Assembly (NCBI GenBank): GCA_003539495.1
Contig: DPPB01000018.1
Location: forward strand, 1-13,840
From: Oscillibacter sp.
GTDB lineage: Bacteria > Bacillota > Clostridia > Oscillospirales > Oscillospiraceae
Length of the DNA: 13,840 nucleotides
Reading direction: 5' to 3'
Shown here: in pieces, positions 1-8,343 of the stretch
How positions within the stretch are numbered: the stretch's first letter is position 1
Layout of the letters: each line of letters starts with the position of its first letter
The notes under the pieces: model-generated
Database searches by the model: none
What the model saw: the letters and a program-made list of their open reading frames with translations, nothing else
What the model was told of the DNA's origin: nothing
Made by a program: the position numbers and the translations under genes

Positions 1-159
1 GAAAAGATGTCCCTCCTGATGGACCACACCGCTCGCCCCGGCAATGTGGCGGACCCATGGTACACCGAGGACTTCGAGGCGACCTGGCGGGATGTGCTGG
101 AGGGGTGCCAAGGACTTTTAAAAGAGTTAACTGCTGGGAGGTGCGGTGAAGATGGATAA
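1..159 (+). CDS. Low-molecular-weight protein tyrosine phosphatase, 3' end only
   Basis: Reading frame 1 is open from the window edge to TAA at 157-159 and gives the C-terminal ~52 residues of an LMW-PTP-like protein. The DPWY motif near the start of the fragment (codons at 52-63) is the family's general-acid loop, DPxY, and the following DFEATWRDVLEGCQGLL is the typical C-terminal helix. The family is cytosolic and dephosphorylates phosphotyrosine; the P-loop (CxxxxxRS) lies upstream of the window and is not visible. The stop overlaps the start of the next gene by 8 nt, so the two are probably co-transcribed and translationally coupled. Arsenate reductases of the same fold are an alternative, but the DPWY loop favours a phosphatase. 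Confidence 0.85.
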   Translation, partial: EKMSLLMDHTARPGNVADPWYTEDFEATWRDVLEGCQGLLKELTAGRCGEDG

Positions 160-991
160 GCTAATTGTTCGCGGAACGGAGATCAATGTGCAGTGGGATC
201 TCAAGCGTGATGACTTTCTCAGCTTGACAGACATTGCAAAAATCAAGGATAATGACAATCCACGGTACATCATTCAAAACTGGCTTCGCAACAGAAACAC
301 CATCGAGTTTCTCGGTGTGTGGGAAACACTCTACAATCCAGATTTTAACCGTGTCGAATTCGATGCGTTTAGAAGTCAGGCAGGGCTGAACAGCTTTGTG
401 ATGACGCCGCAGAAGTGGGTGGATGCGACCGGTGCCATTGGCATTGTTTCCAAGGCCGGTCGCTATGGTGGGACCTACGCTCATAAGGAAATCGCATTTG
501 AGTTTGCCTCATGGATCTCCGTGGAGTTCAAACTCTACTTAGTCAAAGAGTTTGAACGGCTCAAGACCGAGGAGATGAAACAGCTTGGCTGGGATATCAA
601 GCGCAACCTTGCCAAGATCAATTATCGCATTCATACGGATGCCATCAAGGAAAATCTGATTCCGCCTGAACTGTCCGCTCGTCAGATTTCCTTGGTCTAT
701 GCCAATGAGGCGGATGTCTTGAACATGGCTCTGTTCGGCATGACGGCCAAGCAGTGGCGGGATTCCCATCCGGATCTCAAGGGGAACATCCGGGACTATG
801 CGAATGTATCGCAGCTCGTGTGCCTGTCAAACTTGGAAAACTTGAATGCCGTGTTCATTAATGAAGGAATATCGCAGCCTGAACGGCTGGCAAAGCTCAA
901 CGCCATTGCTATTAGCCAGATGAAGGTGCTGACGGAGGACCACAGGATTCTGCAGCTTGAAGCGGCTGAGGAAACAGAGAAACCGCAATAA
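152..991 (+). CDS. KilA-N domain protein
   Basis: 279-residue protein. The N-terminal ~130 residues match the KilA-N fold: an LTDIAK segment, a WLRNRNTIEFLGVWE segment, a GRYGGTYAHKEIAFEFASWIS segment and the KLYLVKEFERL helix. KilA-N is a DNA-binding domain common in phage antirepressors and large DNA viruses. The C-terminal half (about residues 140-275) is helical and carries an AKQWRDSHPDLKGNIRDYA stretch found in similar bacterial proteins; its role is not known to me. I chose ATG 152 because GGGAGGTG at 136-143 then has an 8-nt spacer; the GTG at 146 would leave only 2 nt. It overlaps the phosphatase stop by 8 nt. Such genes travel with mobile elements but also occur in stable chromosomal loci, so phage origin is only a possibility. 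Confidence 0.9.
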   Translation: MDKLIVRGTEINVQWDLKRDDFLSLTDIAKIKDNDNPRYIIQNWLRNRNTIEFLGVWETLYNPDFNRVEFDAFRSQAGLNSFVMTPQKWVDATGAIGIVSKAGRYGGTYAHKEIAFEFASWISVEFKLYLVKEFERLKTEEMKQLGWDIKRNLAKINYRIHTDAIKENLIPPELSARQISLVYANEADVLNMALFGMTAKQWRDSHPDLKGNIRDYANVSQLVCLSNLENLNAVFINEGISQPERLAKLNAIAISQMKVLTEDHRILQLEAAEETEKPQ

Positions 992-1096
992 AGATTGAAG
1001 AGTCATTTCGCACATCGTGATTTTCAGGTCGGGGGTTCAAAAAACTATCTGTTATGAGATGCGATATAATAAAAAGCGGGCCATTGAGGTGAGAAC
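992..1096 (+). other. Spacer with tRNA T-arm-like fragment
   Basis: A 105-bp gap between the KilA-N gene and the next gene. At 1025-1041 it reads CAGGTCGGGGGTTCAAA, which looks like the end of a tRNA variable loop plus the 5' strand and loop of a T-arm (GGGGG-TTCAAA). The expected 3' strand (CCCCC) is absent: the match breaks off and A-rich sequence follows. It is not a functional tRNA. It could be the scar of an integration site in a tRNA gene or a chance match. I see no second copy of the motif elsewhere in the window that would mark the other end of an element. Confidence 0.3.
1065..1070 (+). promoter_or_regulatory. Possible -10 box of the R-x4-H protein gene
   Basis: A perfect TATAAT lies 26 nt before the start codon of the next gene. 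No good -35 hexamer is found at 16-18 bp upstream (AAACTA or similar), so this is a weak promoter call resting on one box in AT-rich sequence. Confidence 0.3.
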
Positions 1097-1849
1097 ATGA
1101 ATAGCTTGCAACCTCCTTTTTCTGATATCGTCGGAGAAAGCAGTCCTGTCCAAAAAGCAATTAAAATGATATGGGAAATCTTTGCGAATCATCCATTACC
1201 CAATAATAAATCGATTGCATCGCAGTCAGCCGCTGAACAAATAGTATTACATCTGCTTGGAACCATGAATAGTATTGGAATGATCAATGCTGCTGGTTAC
1301 CACTCTGCTGCTGTAACTCTCATGAGATCGATAGAAGACGCCTTAGACTGCTTGTTCGCAGTAGTTCAAAGTGACATAAATGCAAACAAATGGCTTAATG
1401 GCGAACTCAAGGCAAGCCAAGCAGCAAGAGCGTGGACAGCAGATAAGGTGGTTGATCAATCCATTCCGCTTGGAGACTACAGAAAAAATATCAGACATGG
1501 ACTAAACAAGTACAGCCACTGTTCTCCGAATCAGACAAGCTGGAATATTTATCGAAAAAGTGTCGAGAAGGGCATATGTAGACTTGAACTTAATTATCAG
1601 CATGCAGTAATAAGTAAAAATGGATACTATATTGATAGGTACCTTTGCATTCATTTATATGAACTTATGGATAATTTACCTCTTTACTATAGCGATTATT
1701 TTGCAGATAAAGAGGAGCGAAGAAAACTCTTTGAAAAGCTAAAATATGATATCGAAACAATCATTAAAGACTTTTTGAATAGCATTGGGAGCGATAAGTT
1801 ATACATGGATGCTCCTCCTGAGCTTGAAGGGCTTAGCAACAGGAAATAA
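1097..1849 (+). CDS. Uncharacterised helical protein with R-x4-H motif (HEPN/DUF5677-like?)
   Basis: 250-residue protein that I cannot assign firmly. It looks soluble and all-helical, with no signal peptide or membrane segment. A helix around residues 69-90 (HSAAVTLMRSIEDALDCLF) resembles the Arg/Glu-bearing helix of DUF5677-type proteins. YRKNIRHGLNKYSH at about 128-141 holds R129-x4-H134, the spacing of the HEPN ribonuclease motif, followed by H141. HEPN proteins are often RNases in toxin-antitoxin or phage-defence systems; that role is inferred here from one short motif. The start is supported by GAGGTGAG at 1086-1093. The gene is visibly richer in A and T than its neighbours and uses codons such as ATA, AAA and TTA freely, suggesting acquisition by transfer. 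Strong terminators follow it, and it is probably monocistronic. Confidence 0.8.
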   Translation: MNSLQPPFSDIVGESSPVQKAIKMIWEIFANHPLPNNKSIASQSAAEQIVLHLLGTMNSIGMINAAGYHSAAVTLMRSIEDALDCLFAVVQSDINANKWLNGELKASQAARAWTADKVVDQSIPLGDYRKNIRHGLNKYSHCSPNQTSWNIYRKSVEKGICRLELNYQHAVISKNGYYIDRYLCIHLYELMDNLPLYYSDYFADKEERRKLFEKLKYDIETIIKDFLNSIGSDKLYMDAPPELEGLSNRK

Positions 1850-1881
1850 CCCATAGAAATAAAAATCTATAGTGTTGGGTT
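1848..1881 (+). repeat. Bulged hairpin across the stop codon of the R-x4-H gene
   Basis: AACCCA at 1848-1853 pairs with TGGGTT at 1876-1881, and inside it ATAGA at 1853-1857 can pair with TCTAT at 1866-1870 (position 1853 can join only one of the two helices). It overlaps the stop codon and precedes the terminator at 1892; it may protect the mRNA 3' end. Confidence 0.4.
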
Positions 1882-1891
1882 ATGACAACGA

Positions 1892-1922
1892 AAGAACCAT
1901 CCAAAAGGGATGGTTCTTTTTT
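1892..1922 (+). terminator. Rho-independent terminator of the R-x4-H gene
   Basis: AAGAACCATCC (1892-1902) and GGATGGTTCTT (1908-1918) form an 11-bp stem with loop AAAAG, followed by a T run to 1922. It lies 43 nt after the stop codon. Confidence 0.88.
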
Positions 1923-1961
1923 ATTGGAGGTGAAGGGGATCTTTCTCTTGCAATATGACGG

Positions 1962-1994
1962 AAAAAGCACGGGACATATTTCCCCGTGCTTTTT
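1962..1994. terminator. Bidirectional terminator between converging genes
   Basis: A perfect 12-bp stem, AAAAAGCACGGG (1962-1973) with CCCGTGCTTTTT (1983-1994), has a 9-nt loop and A/T runs built into both ends. It lies 5 nt beyond the stop of the minus-strand histidinol phosphatase gene and should end that operon; it can also catch plus-strand readthrough. Confidence 0.88.
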
Positions 1995-1999
1995 GGGAT

Positions 2000-2758
2000 C
2001 TATAGGATCCAATCCTTGTATTTTTCAAAGCCGAACAGCAGGTTTTCCTTGGTGTGGCAATCGGAGGACAGGATTCGCTTTCTCCCCCTCCTGCACAGCT
2101 CCTCCACGATCCAGCCCGCTGGATACGGCTCTGTACGGTATCCCCGGGAGATGGCCCCGGTGTTGATCTCGAAGACTACAGGTGCCAATGACAGGGCATC
2201 CAGCGCCCGGGACACCGCCCGGCGATAGCGGGGATGCTCCGTAGAAAAAAGTGCGTCTCCCTCATTGAACTTAGTAAGCAGATCAAAATGCCCTACCACC
2301 TGACAATGAGTCCGTTCGTAGACTCGGGAAACGGCAGCAAAGTAGTCCTCGGCAAAGGCATACCAATCTCCGCCGTAGTGTGCCTGCACCGCCTGCTCCT
2401 GGGCGCTCTGAGAGGCGTCTACGGGCAGATACACGCCGTCCCTATACAGATAGTGTACACTACCGATCACGTAGTCATAGCCCGCCGTAGGGCTGGTAGA
2501 ATAGAGGTCCTGCTCAATACCCATGTAGATACGGATGCGGCCGGCGTACTCTTCCCGCAGGCGGCAAAGCTCCTCCTTGTACGTCTCCGTCTGCGCCGGA
2601 GACATGCAATAGGCCTCGTCATAGGGGGCATATGAATGGCCGCTGAAGCCTATGGCCGGGCAACCCAGACGCAGCGCTTCCAGCACCAGCTCCTCCGGCC
2701 GGTCCTTACCGTCACAGAGGATGGTGTGGGTGTGAAAGTTGGAAAATTTTTCAGGCAT
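2000..2758 (-). CDS. PHP-family histidinol-phosphatase
   Basis: 252 residues with the metal-binding motifs of the PHP domain in order: FHTHT (H9, H11), FSGHS (H41), GIEQD (E82), GSVH (H102), GHFDLL (H157) and SSDCHT (D233, H235). PHP phosphatases of the HisK/HisJ type hydrolyse L-histidinol phosphate in histidine synthesis; the length fits the family. No other his gene is nearby, so the substrate is inferred from family membership and a different small phosphoester is possible. The start ATG overlaps the yhaM stop as ATGCCTGA with no evident Shine-Dalgarno site, so translation is probably coupled to yhaM. It is the last gene of its transcript, ended by the hairpin at 1962-1994. Confidence 0.88.
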   Translation of the reverse strand: MPEKFSNFHTHTILCDGKDRPEELVLEALRLGCPAIGFSGHSYAPYDEAYCMSPAQTETYKEELCRLREEYAGRIRIYMGIEQDLYSTSPTAGYDYVIGSVHYLYRDGVYLPVDASQSAQEQAVQAHYGGDWYAFAEDYFAAVSRVYERTHCQVVGHFDLLTKFNEGDALFSTEHPRYRRAVSRALDALSLAPVVFEINTGAISRGYRTEPYPAGWIVEELCRRGRKRILSSDCHTKENLLFGFEKYKDWIL

Positions 2759-3683
2759 GGTGATAGATCCGCTTGTCCAGGGCGAATATCCTACCGCTGA
2801 AGGTGCCCACAGGAGTCTCCTCCATGGCCTCGGTATAGATCTCCATACGGCTGTCGATCAGGTCCAGGTAACTCAAAAGCTCCGCCTCAATGCACATGGG
2901 CCGCACGGCCGCGCCGAACTCCGGCTCCCCGTGGTGGGATAGAATCATATGCTGCAGCAGCACAGACTTCTCCTCCGGAACACCCAGGGACGCCGCCACA
3001 CGGCTCACTGCCTCCGCCCCCAGCACCAGGTGGCCGACGAGCTGGCCCTTCAGCGAATACTCCGCTACCAAGCCCAGGGCAGAGGTGACAAACTCCTCGC
3101 ACTTGCAGAAGTCATGGAGCAGCGTACCCGCCAGCAGCAGGCTGCGGTCCACCGCCGGGTAGAGCCCGGCATAGAAGCCGGCAGCCTTCACCATGTAGGC
3201 CGTGTGCATGAGCAGGCCGCCCACAAAGCCGTGGTGCATGCTCTTAGCCGCCGGAATGAGCCGAAACTGCTTGCCGTAGATTTTCAGCATCTCCCGGCAG
3301 ACAGCCCGGTAATCCTCATCCTGTATGGAATCCACCGTCTCCTGCAGCCAGGCCCAGGTCTCATCCATCTCGATAGGCGCCGTGGCCACCAAGTCGCTGA
3401 TCTTATAGCCCTCGTTCTCCTCCGCCAGGCGGATGCGATACACCGTCAGCTGCGGGGCGCCGCGATACTCCGAGGCAAGGCCCGCCGCCCAGGCTACCTT
3501 GCCCACATCACCGGGGCCGATAGGCCCTGTGTAATCCCACACCTGGGCCGTAACGGCGCCGCTTCGGTCCGCCAGATTCAGCGTGAGAAATGGTTTGCCC
3601 GCCGCTGTAGTACGCTGAGCGATGTTCTGCAGAATATAATAGCCTTCAAACCGGTCGCCGGTATTCATATCATGGATCAGCAT
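2751..3683 (-). CDS. yhaM: 3'-5' exoribonuclease YhaM
   Basis: 310 residues, the usual size for YhaM. The N-terminal ~90 residues form an OB-fold nucleic-acid-binding domain (KPFLTLNLADRSGAVTAQVWD at about 30-50). The rest is an HD phosphohydrolase domain: MHT (H160), LLHDF (H190, D191), the SHHGEPEFGA segment (H250, H251) and LDLID (D274, D277). YhaM is a metal-dependent Firmicutes exonuclease that trims RNA, and single-stranded DNA in vitro, from the 3' end. AAGGAG at 3693-3698 with a 9-nt spacer supports the start. The gene follows cls by 15 nt and overlaps the phosphatase gene by 8 nt, so the three form one transcript. Confidence 0.93.
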   Translation of the reverse strand: MLIHDMNTGDRFEGYYILQNIAQRTTAAGKPFLTLNLADRSGAVTAQVWDYTGPIGPGDVGKVAWAAGLASEYRGAPQLTVYRIRLAEENEGYKISDLVATAPIEMDETWAWLQETVDSIQDEDYRAVCREMLKIYGKQFRLIPAAKSMHHGFVGGLLMHTAYMVKAAGFYAGLYPAVDRSLLLAGTLLHDFCKCEEFVTSALGLVAEYSLKGQLVGHLVLGAEAVSRVAASLGVPEEKSVLLQHMILSHHGEPEFGAAVRPMCIEAELLSYLDLIDSRMEIYTEAMEETPVGTFSGRIFALDKRIYHHA

Positions 3684-3698
3684 TCTTTCTCTCTCCTT

Positions 3699-5243
3699 TT
3701 ACATCCACATGGCAAATGGACGCAGCACAGCACCCAGAATTTTCACATACCACTTGCGCTTTCGCCAGGCGGCCAGCGTCACCCGCCGGCTCTTTTCCAA
3801 AATATCGTCCATATCCTCCTGCACCGCCGCCACTGCGCTGCCGGTAAACAGAGTGCCGCACTCAAAATGCAGCTGGAAGCTTCGGTAATCCATATTTACA
3901 GACCCCACAAAGCCCATTTCACCGTCTGCCACTACGGATTTGGCGTGGAGCAGACCCGGGGTATAGGTATAAATCTTCACGCCATGCTGCAGCAGCTCCC
4001 CAAAATAGGATTGGGCCACCATATAGGCAAACTTATGATCCGGGATCCCCGGCAGCATCAGCCGCACATCTACGCCGCTGTCTGCAGCGATGCACAGGGT
4101 GCGGATCATCGGCTCATCAATGGCCAGGTACGGCGTGGTGATCCACACATAGCGGCAGGCATTGGCAACGAGCTGCTGATAGGTATCCTCTATGGTGCTG
4201 ACAGGGTTGTTATCCGGTCCATCCACCAGGGGCTGGCAAAAATCGCCGCCATGGCCCACCGCCTGAGGGCGATAGGAATCCCATGGGTCGCGCAGCTCGC
4301 CGTTCATACGCAGCCACAGGTGCATAAACTGCCGGGTCAAGCCCCAGGCTCCCTCCCCATCCAGGCGGATACCGCAATCCTTCCAGTAGCCGAAGCGAAC
4401 AATTAGGTTGGCATATTCATCCGCCAGATTCGCACCGCCTGTGTAGGCAATGTCTCCATCGATGATAGCAATCTTGCGGTGGTCGCGATAGTTGAAGTAC
4501 AGCCGATTCACATAGTGATGCACCGGGTTGAACATCTGCACCCAAACGCCCTTTTGCCGCAGCGCATAAATATCCTCCGGAGGCATGGTCATCATGCTGC
4601 CGAAATCATCCAGAATCAGATTTACCTCCACCCCTGCGGCAGCGCGCTCGGTAAGAATCCGGCAGATGCGCTCCCAAATCTGCCCCTCGGATGCAATATA
4701 ATACTCCAAAAAGATGAAGCGCTGGGCCTTTTCCATCTTGGCCAGCAAATCCTCCAAATACGCCTCACCCGTTGGAAAATATGTCATTTCCGTATTGGCA
4801 AACACCGGAAAATTCTGCCGCTGCAGATACTCCGTAAGCTTACCCCACCGGGGCCACCGCTCTGTCAGCACCGCCTGTGTCCGGGTGCTGCTCTCCTGCA
4901 CCGCCGGGGACTCCTTCGGCATAGCCATCGACTTCAGTGCCAGCTTCTTTTTCACCTGATTGCCGTTCCACAGGAAATAAAGGATCAACCCCACCACCGG
5001 CACCAGCATAATAAGAATGATCCAGCCGGGCTTATAGGTACTGCTACCCGGACGCATATACAGATGCAGAACGCACAGCACACCCAGCATTTGCAAAACC
5101 GTGTAACCAATGTACATTTTTTGCCGAAGTACCTGGACCAGCACTATCACCAAGGCAATCTGCAGCAAAAGCAACAGTGCCACCAGAGCCAGGCGCAGAG
5201 CGGCCGATATTCTTCTCTCTGTTTTGCGCTGAATTCGTTTCAT
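3699..5243 (-). CDS. cls: Cardiolipin synthase (two PLD/HKD motifs)
   Basis: 514 residues from ATG 5243. After a basic N-terminus come about three hydrophobic segments, two of them clear (about residues 14-36 and 72-91), of the kind that anchor Cls in the membrane. Two phospholipase D catalytic motifs follow: DHRKIAIID (H255, K257, D262) and LHAKSVVAD (H433, K435, D440), each followed by a GG or GS turn. Bacterial Cls condenses two phosphatidylglycerols into cardiolipin and glycerol. I chose ATG 5243 because AAAGGA at 5254-5259 precedes it; the frame is open 20 codons further up to 5303, but that part is the pncB terminator hairpin. It probably depends on readthrough from pncB or a promoter within the pncB 3' end. 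yhaM follows after 15 nt. Confidence 0.95.
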   Translation of the reverse strand: MKRIQRKTERRISAALRLALVALLLLLQIALVIVLVQVLRQKMYIGYTVLQMLGVLCVLHLYMRPGSSTYKPGWIILIMLVPVVGLILYFLWNGNQVKKKLALKSMAMPKESPAVQESSTRTQAVLTERWPRWGKLTEYLQRQNFPVFANTEMTYFPTGEAYLEDLLAKMEKAQRFIFLEYYIASEGQIWERICRILTERAAAGVEVNLILDDFGSMMTMPPEDIYALRQKGVWVQMFNPVHHYVNRLYFNYRDHRKIAIIDGDIAYTGGANLADEYANLIVRFGYWKDCGIRLDGEGAWGLTRQFMHLWLRMNGELRDPWDSYRPQAVGHGGDFCQPLVDGPDNNPVSTIEDTYQQLVANACRYVWITTPYLAIDEPMIRTLCIAADSGVDVRLMLPGIPDHKFAYMVAQSYFGELLQHGVKIYTYTPGLLHAKSVVADGEMGFVGSVNMDYRSFQLHFECGTLFTGSAVAAVQEDMDDILEKSRRVTLAAWRKRKWYVKILGAVLRPFAMWM

Positions 5244-5261
5244 GGGGGAATAATCCTTTCT

Positions 5262-5309
5262 TAAAAAAGCCGGCAGGATTGCACGCAAGGGCAATCCTGT
5301 CATAGGCTT

Positions 5310-5311
<2 letters not shown>
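5262..5311 (-). terminator. Terminator between pncB and cls
   Basis: On the minus strand CAGGATTGC (5299-5291) pairs with GCAATCCTG (5282-5274). An outer AAAAGCC/GGCTTTT pair (5311-5305 with 5271-5265) leads into a T run at 5268-5263. It starts at the pncB stop codon and ends just before the cls Shine-Dalgarno site, so it probably attenuates rather than fully blocks expression of the downstream genes. Confidence 0.8.
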
Positions 5312-6764
<1,453 letters not shown>

Positions 6765-6826
6765 CCTCATACCTCAAAGCTCATTATGTATTGGGGTACC
6801 ATCGATTAGCAAGAGCAGACCCGGTT

Positions 6827-6871
6827 TTGACGGACAGAAAATTCAATGGCAGGTGCATTTGCACTCGTCAA
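6827..6871 (-). promoter_or_regulatory. Nested inverted repeat in pncB leader, candidate control site
   Basis: Within the pncB 5' leader, GTGCA-TT-TGCAC (6853-6864) is an inverted repeat, enclosed by a second one, TTGACG (6827-6832) with CGTCAA (6866-6871). The inner palindrome starts about +20 from the predicted start of transcription. It could be an operator for an NAD-responsive repressor such as NiaR, whose presence here is unknown, or an RNA structure. I do not recognise it as a known riboswitch. Confidence 0.4.
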
Positions 6872-6889
6872 TCAATAGTATTCTTTTTT

Positions 6890-6918
6890 ATTATAGCCCT
6901 CTTTTCCAGTTTTGGCAA
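6890..6918 (-). promoter_or_regulatory. Promoter of pncB
   Basis: On the minus strand TTGCCA (6918-6913), a 17-bp spacer and a perfect TATAAT (6895-6890). Predicted transcription start is near 6883. It lies downstream of the rplT terminator, so pncB is an independent unit. Confidence 0.85.
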
Positions 6919-6973
6919 CAGGAAAAGCCCAGTTTACCCGGTTTATCCGGCGCCGCAGGCCGCATCAGAACAG

Positions 6974-7018
6974 AAAAAAGGCCTGCTGCCTGCAAAGTGC
7001 AGGCGGCAAGCCCTTTTT
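6974..7018 (-). terminator. Terminator of the infC-rpmI-rplT operon
   Basis: A long GC-rich hairpin built around GCCTGCA and TGCAGGC, with outer GGGCTTG- and CAGGCC-type arms, ends in a T run (6979-6974, minus strand). It starts ~18 nt past the rplT stop. An A/T run on the other side may make it work in both directions. Confidence 0.85.
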
Positions 7019-7035
7019 ATACGGTTGTCTGCTCC

Positions 7036-7386
7036 TTAGGCCTTCTTGGCGATGTCACACAGGGCGGTAAAAGCCACGCTGTCGTTGATAGCCATCTCGG
7101 AAAGCATCTTGCGATTGATCTGGATGCCGGCCACCTTCAGGCCGTGCATAAAGGTGGAGTAGTTCATGCCGTTCTGCTTGCAGGCAGCAGAAATACGGGT
7201 AATCCACAGCTGACGGAAGTCACGCTTCTTCAGCCGGCGACCTACATAGGCGTAGGTCAGGGACTTCATGACCTGCTCATTGGCCATCTTGAAGTGCTTG
7301 GACTTGGCACCCCAGTAACCCTTGGCCAGCTTCAGGGTCTTATTTCTTCTTTTACGCGCCATCATTGCGCCTTTAACTCTTGCCAT
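7036..7386 (-). CDS. rplT: 50S ribosomal protein bL20
   Basis: 116 residues, very basic, starting MARVKG with the RRNKTLKLAKGYWGAKS segment and the SLTYAYVGRRLKKRDFRQLWI core typical of bL20. It binds 23S rRNA early in large-subunit assembly. In Firmicutes L20 also represses its own operon by favouring the leader attenuator upstream of infC, and a matching hairpin is present here. An AGGAGGC site precedes the start. It lies 34 nt after rpmI and is the last gene before the terminator at 6974-7018. Confidence 0.98.
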   Translation of the reverse strand: MARVKGAMMARKRRNKTLKLAKGYWGAKSKHFKMANEQVMKSLTYAYVGRRLKKRDFRQLWITRISAACKQNGMNYSTFMHGLKVAGIQINRKMLSEMAINDSVAFTALCDIAKKA

Positions 7387-7420
7387 TTGTACTTGCCTCC
7401 TATTCTAACGCTTCCGTCAA

Positions 7421-7618
7421 TTATTTATAAGGAATCATCTTGCGGATGGTCGCCTCGTTGGTGCAATCGGCATAAGTGCCGGAGCGCAGGCGACGGCCAC
7501 GCTTGGTGTCCTTCTTGGTCAGGATGTGGCTCTTGAAAGCGTGGGCTCTCTTGACCTTGCCGGACTTCGTCAGATTGAAGCGCTTCTTTGCGCCGCTATG
7601 GGTCTTCAGTTTAGGCAT
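7421..7618 (-). CDS. rpmI: 50S ribosomal protein bL35
   Basis: 65 residues with the standard MPKLKTHSGAKKRFN start and the AHAFKSHILTKK core; the length is exactly as expected. Component of the large ribosomal subunit. GGAAGGAG lies upstream of the ATG. It sits 48 nt after infC and 34 nt before rplT in the conserved infC-rpmI-rplT order. Confidence 0.98.
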   Translation of the reverse strand: MPKLKTHSGAKKRFNLTKSGKVKRAHAFKSHILTKKDTKRGRRLRSGTYADCTNEATIRKMIPYK

Positions 7619-7666
7619 GATAAATACTCCTTCCGTATGTTCTCCGCCCGCGGCGGAAAAGTGAAA

Positions 7667-8185
7667 TTACTTGCCTGCCTTGGGAGAGAGGAAAATAGAC
7701 ATATTTCGCCCCTCCATCTTGGCTGCCTTTTCCAATGTTGCTGTTTCGGCACACTGCTCGGCAAACTTATTCAGCAGATCCCGACCGATGTCCGTATGGG
7801 CCATCTCACGGCCACGGAAACGCACGGAAACCTTCACGCGGTTGCCGTCAGCCAGGAACTTCTGGGCGTTTTTCAGCTTGGTGTTGAAATCGCCCACATC
7901 AATGCCCGGGGACATCCGAATCTCCTTGATTTCCACCACATGCTGGTTCTTTCTGGCTTCCTTCTCCCGCTTGCTCTGCTCAAACTTGTACTTGCCGTAG
8001 TTCATCAGCTTGCACACAGGGGGCACAGCCTGTGGAGAGATTTTTACCAGATCCAAACCGCGCTCGTCTGCGATGTGCAGGGCCTCCTCTGCGGAAACAA
8101 TGCCCATCTGTTCGCCGGTCTCACCGATGAGGCGGATCTCCTTATCGCGGATTTCCTCGTTCAATTCATGCTGCAGCTTGCTAAT
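7667..8185 (-). CDS. infC: Translation initiation factor IF-3, AUU start
   Basis: 172 residues from an ATT codon at 8185-8183. Conserved IF-3 features follow: NEEIRDKEIRLIG at the N-terminus, DLVKISPQAVPPVCKLMNYGKY in the N-domain and linker region, KEIRMSPGIDVGDFNTKLKNA and VKVSVRFRGREMAH in the C-domain. IF-3 binds the 30S subunit, keeps it from 50S and rejects non-AUG starts. The start was chosen because GGAGGTG (8200-8194) stands 8 nt upstream and IF-3 proteins begin just here; no ATG is available at a sensible spacing. AUU starts are a known feature of infC and allow IF-3 to limit its own synthesis. The upstream in-frame ATG at 8239 lies in the attenuator hairpin. Confidence 0.95.
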   Translation of the reverse strand: MSKLQHELNEEIRDKEIRLIGETGEQMGIVSAEEALHIADERGLDLVKISPQAVPPVCKLMNYGKYKFEQSKREKEARKNQHVVEIKEIRMSPGIDVGDFNTKLKNAQKFLADGNRVKVSVRFRGREMAHTDIGRDLLNKFAEQCAETATLEKAAKMEGRNMSIFLSPKAGK

Positions 8186-8337
8186 AGCCGAAACACCTCC
8201 ATTCAAAAATAAAAACACGGATGCTGAAAGCACCCGCATAGCCTAAACCGCCCCTAAATCCGGAGCACATTTCGCTATTGACCTCTTTGCCTGTGGCGGG
8301 AGGTGAGGCGGACGCTTTCTGCCTTCTTTGTTTTTCC
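8186..8337 (-). promoter_or_regulatory. infC-rpmI-rplT leader (L20-leader type)
   Basis: About 150 nt of untranslated leader between the promoter and infC. It contains GC-rich segments that can pair with each other before ending in the attenuator hairpin at 8205-8239. Firmicutes infC leaders of this design (L20 leader) let free L20 stabilise the terminator and shut off the operon. The assignment rests on position, gene order and the hairpin; I did not fold the whole leader. Confidence 0.75.
8205..8239 (-). terminator. Leader attenuator hairpin upstream of infC
   Basis: CGGGTGCT (8236-8229) pairs with AGCATCCG (8225-8218) over a TTC loop with one G-U pair, followed on the minus strand by TTTTTATTTTT (8215-8205). 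It lies just before the infC Shine-Dalgarno site, the position expected for a transcription attenuator. Confidence 0.85.
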
Positions 8338-8343
8338 TATGGT

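Noticed and set aside
1..1849. Prophage end
   Set aside because: KilA-N alone is not enough: no integrase, structural or lysis gene is visible, and the gene is coupled to a phosphatase gene.
1882..2228. Two plus-strand frames after the AT-rich gene
   Set aside because: They cross two terminators and lie opposite the histidinol phosphatase gene; no recognisable protein.
2949..4406. 485-codon plus-strand reading frame
   Set aside because: It lies opposite yhaM and cls, has His/Gln/Leu-rich low-information sequence and no domain. The same applies to the long plus-strand frames at 5319-6809 and 9572-11326.
5244..5303. 20-codon N-terminal extension of cls
   Set aside because: It is made of the pncB terminator hairpin and has no ribosome-binding site; ATG 5243 has AAAGGA at a good distance.
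8186..8239. In-frame ATG start for infC at 8239
   Set aside because: The ATG lies in the base of the attenuator stem, and the extension encodes the terminator T run and the Shine-Dalgarno site.
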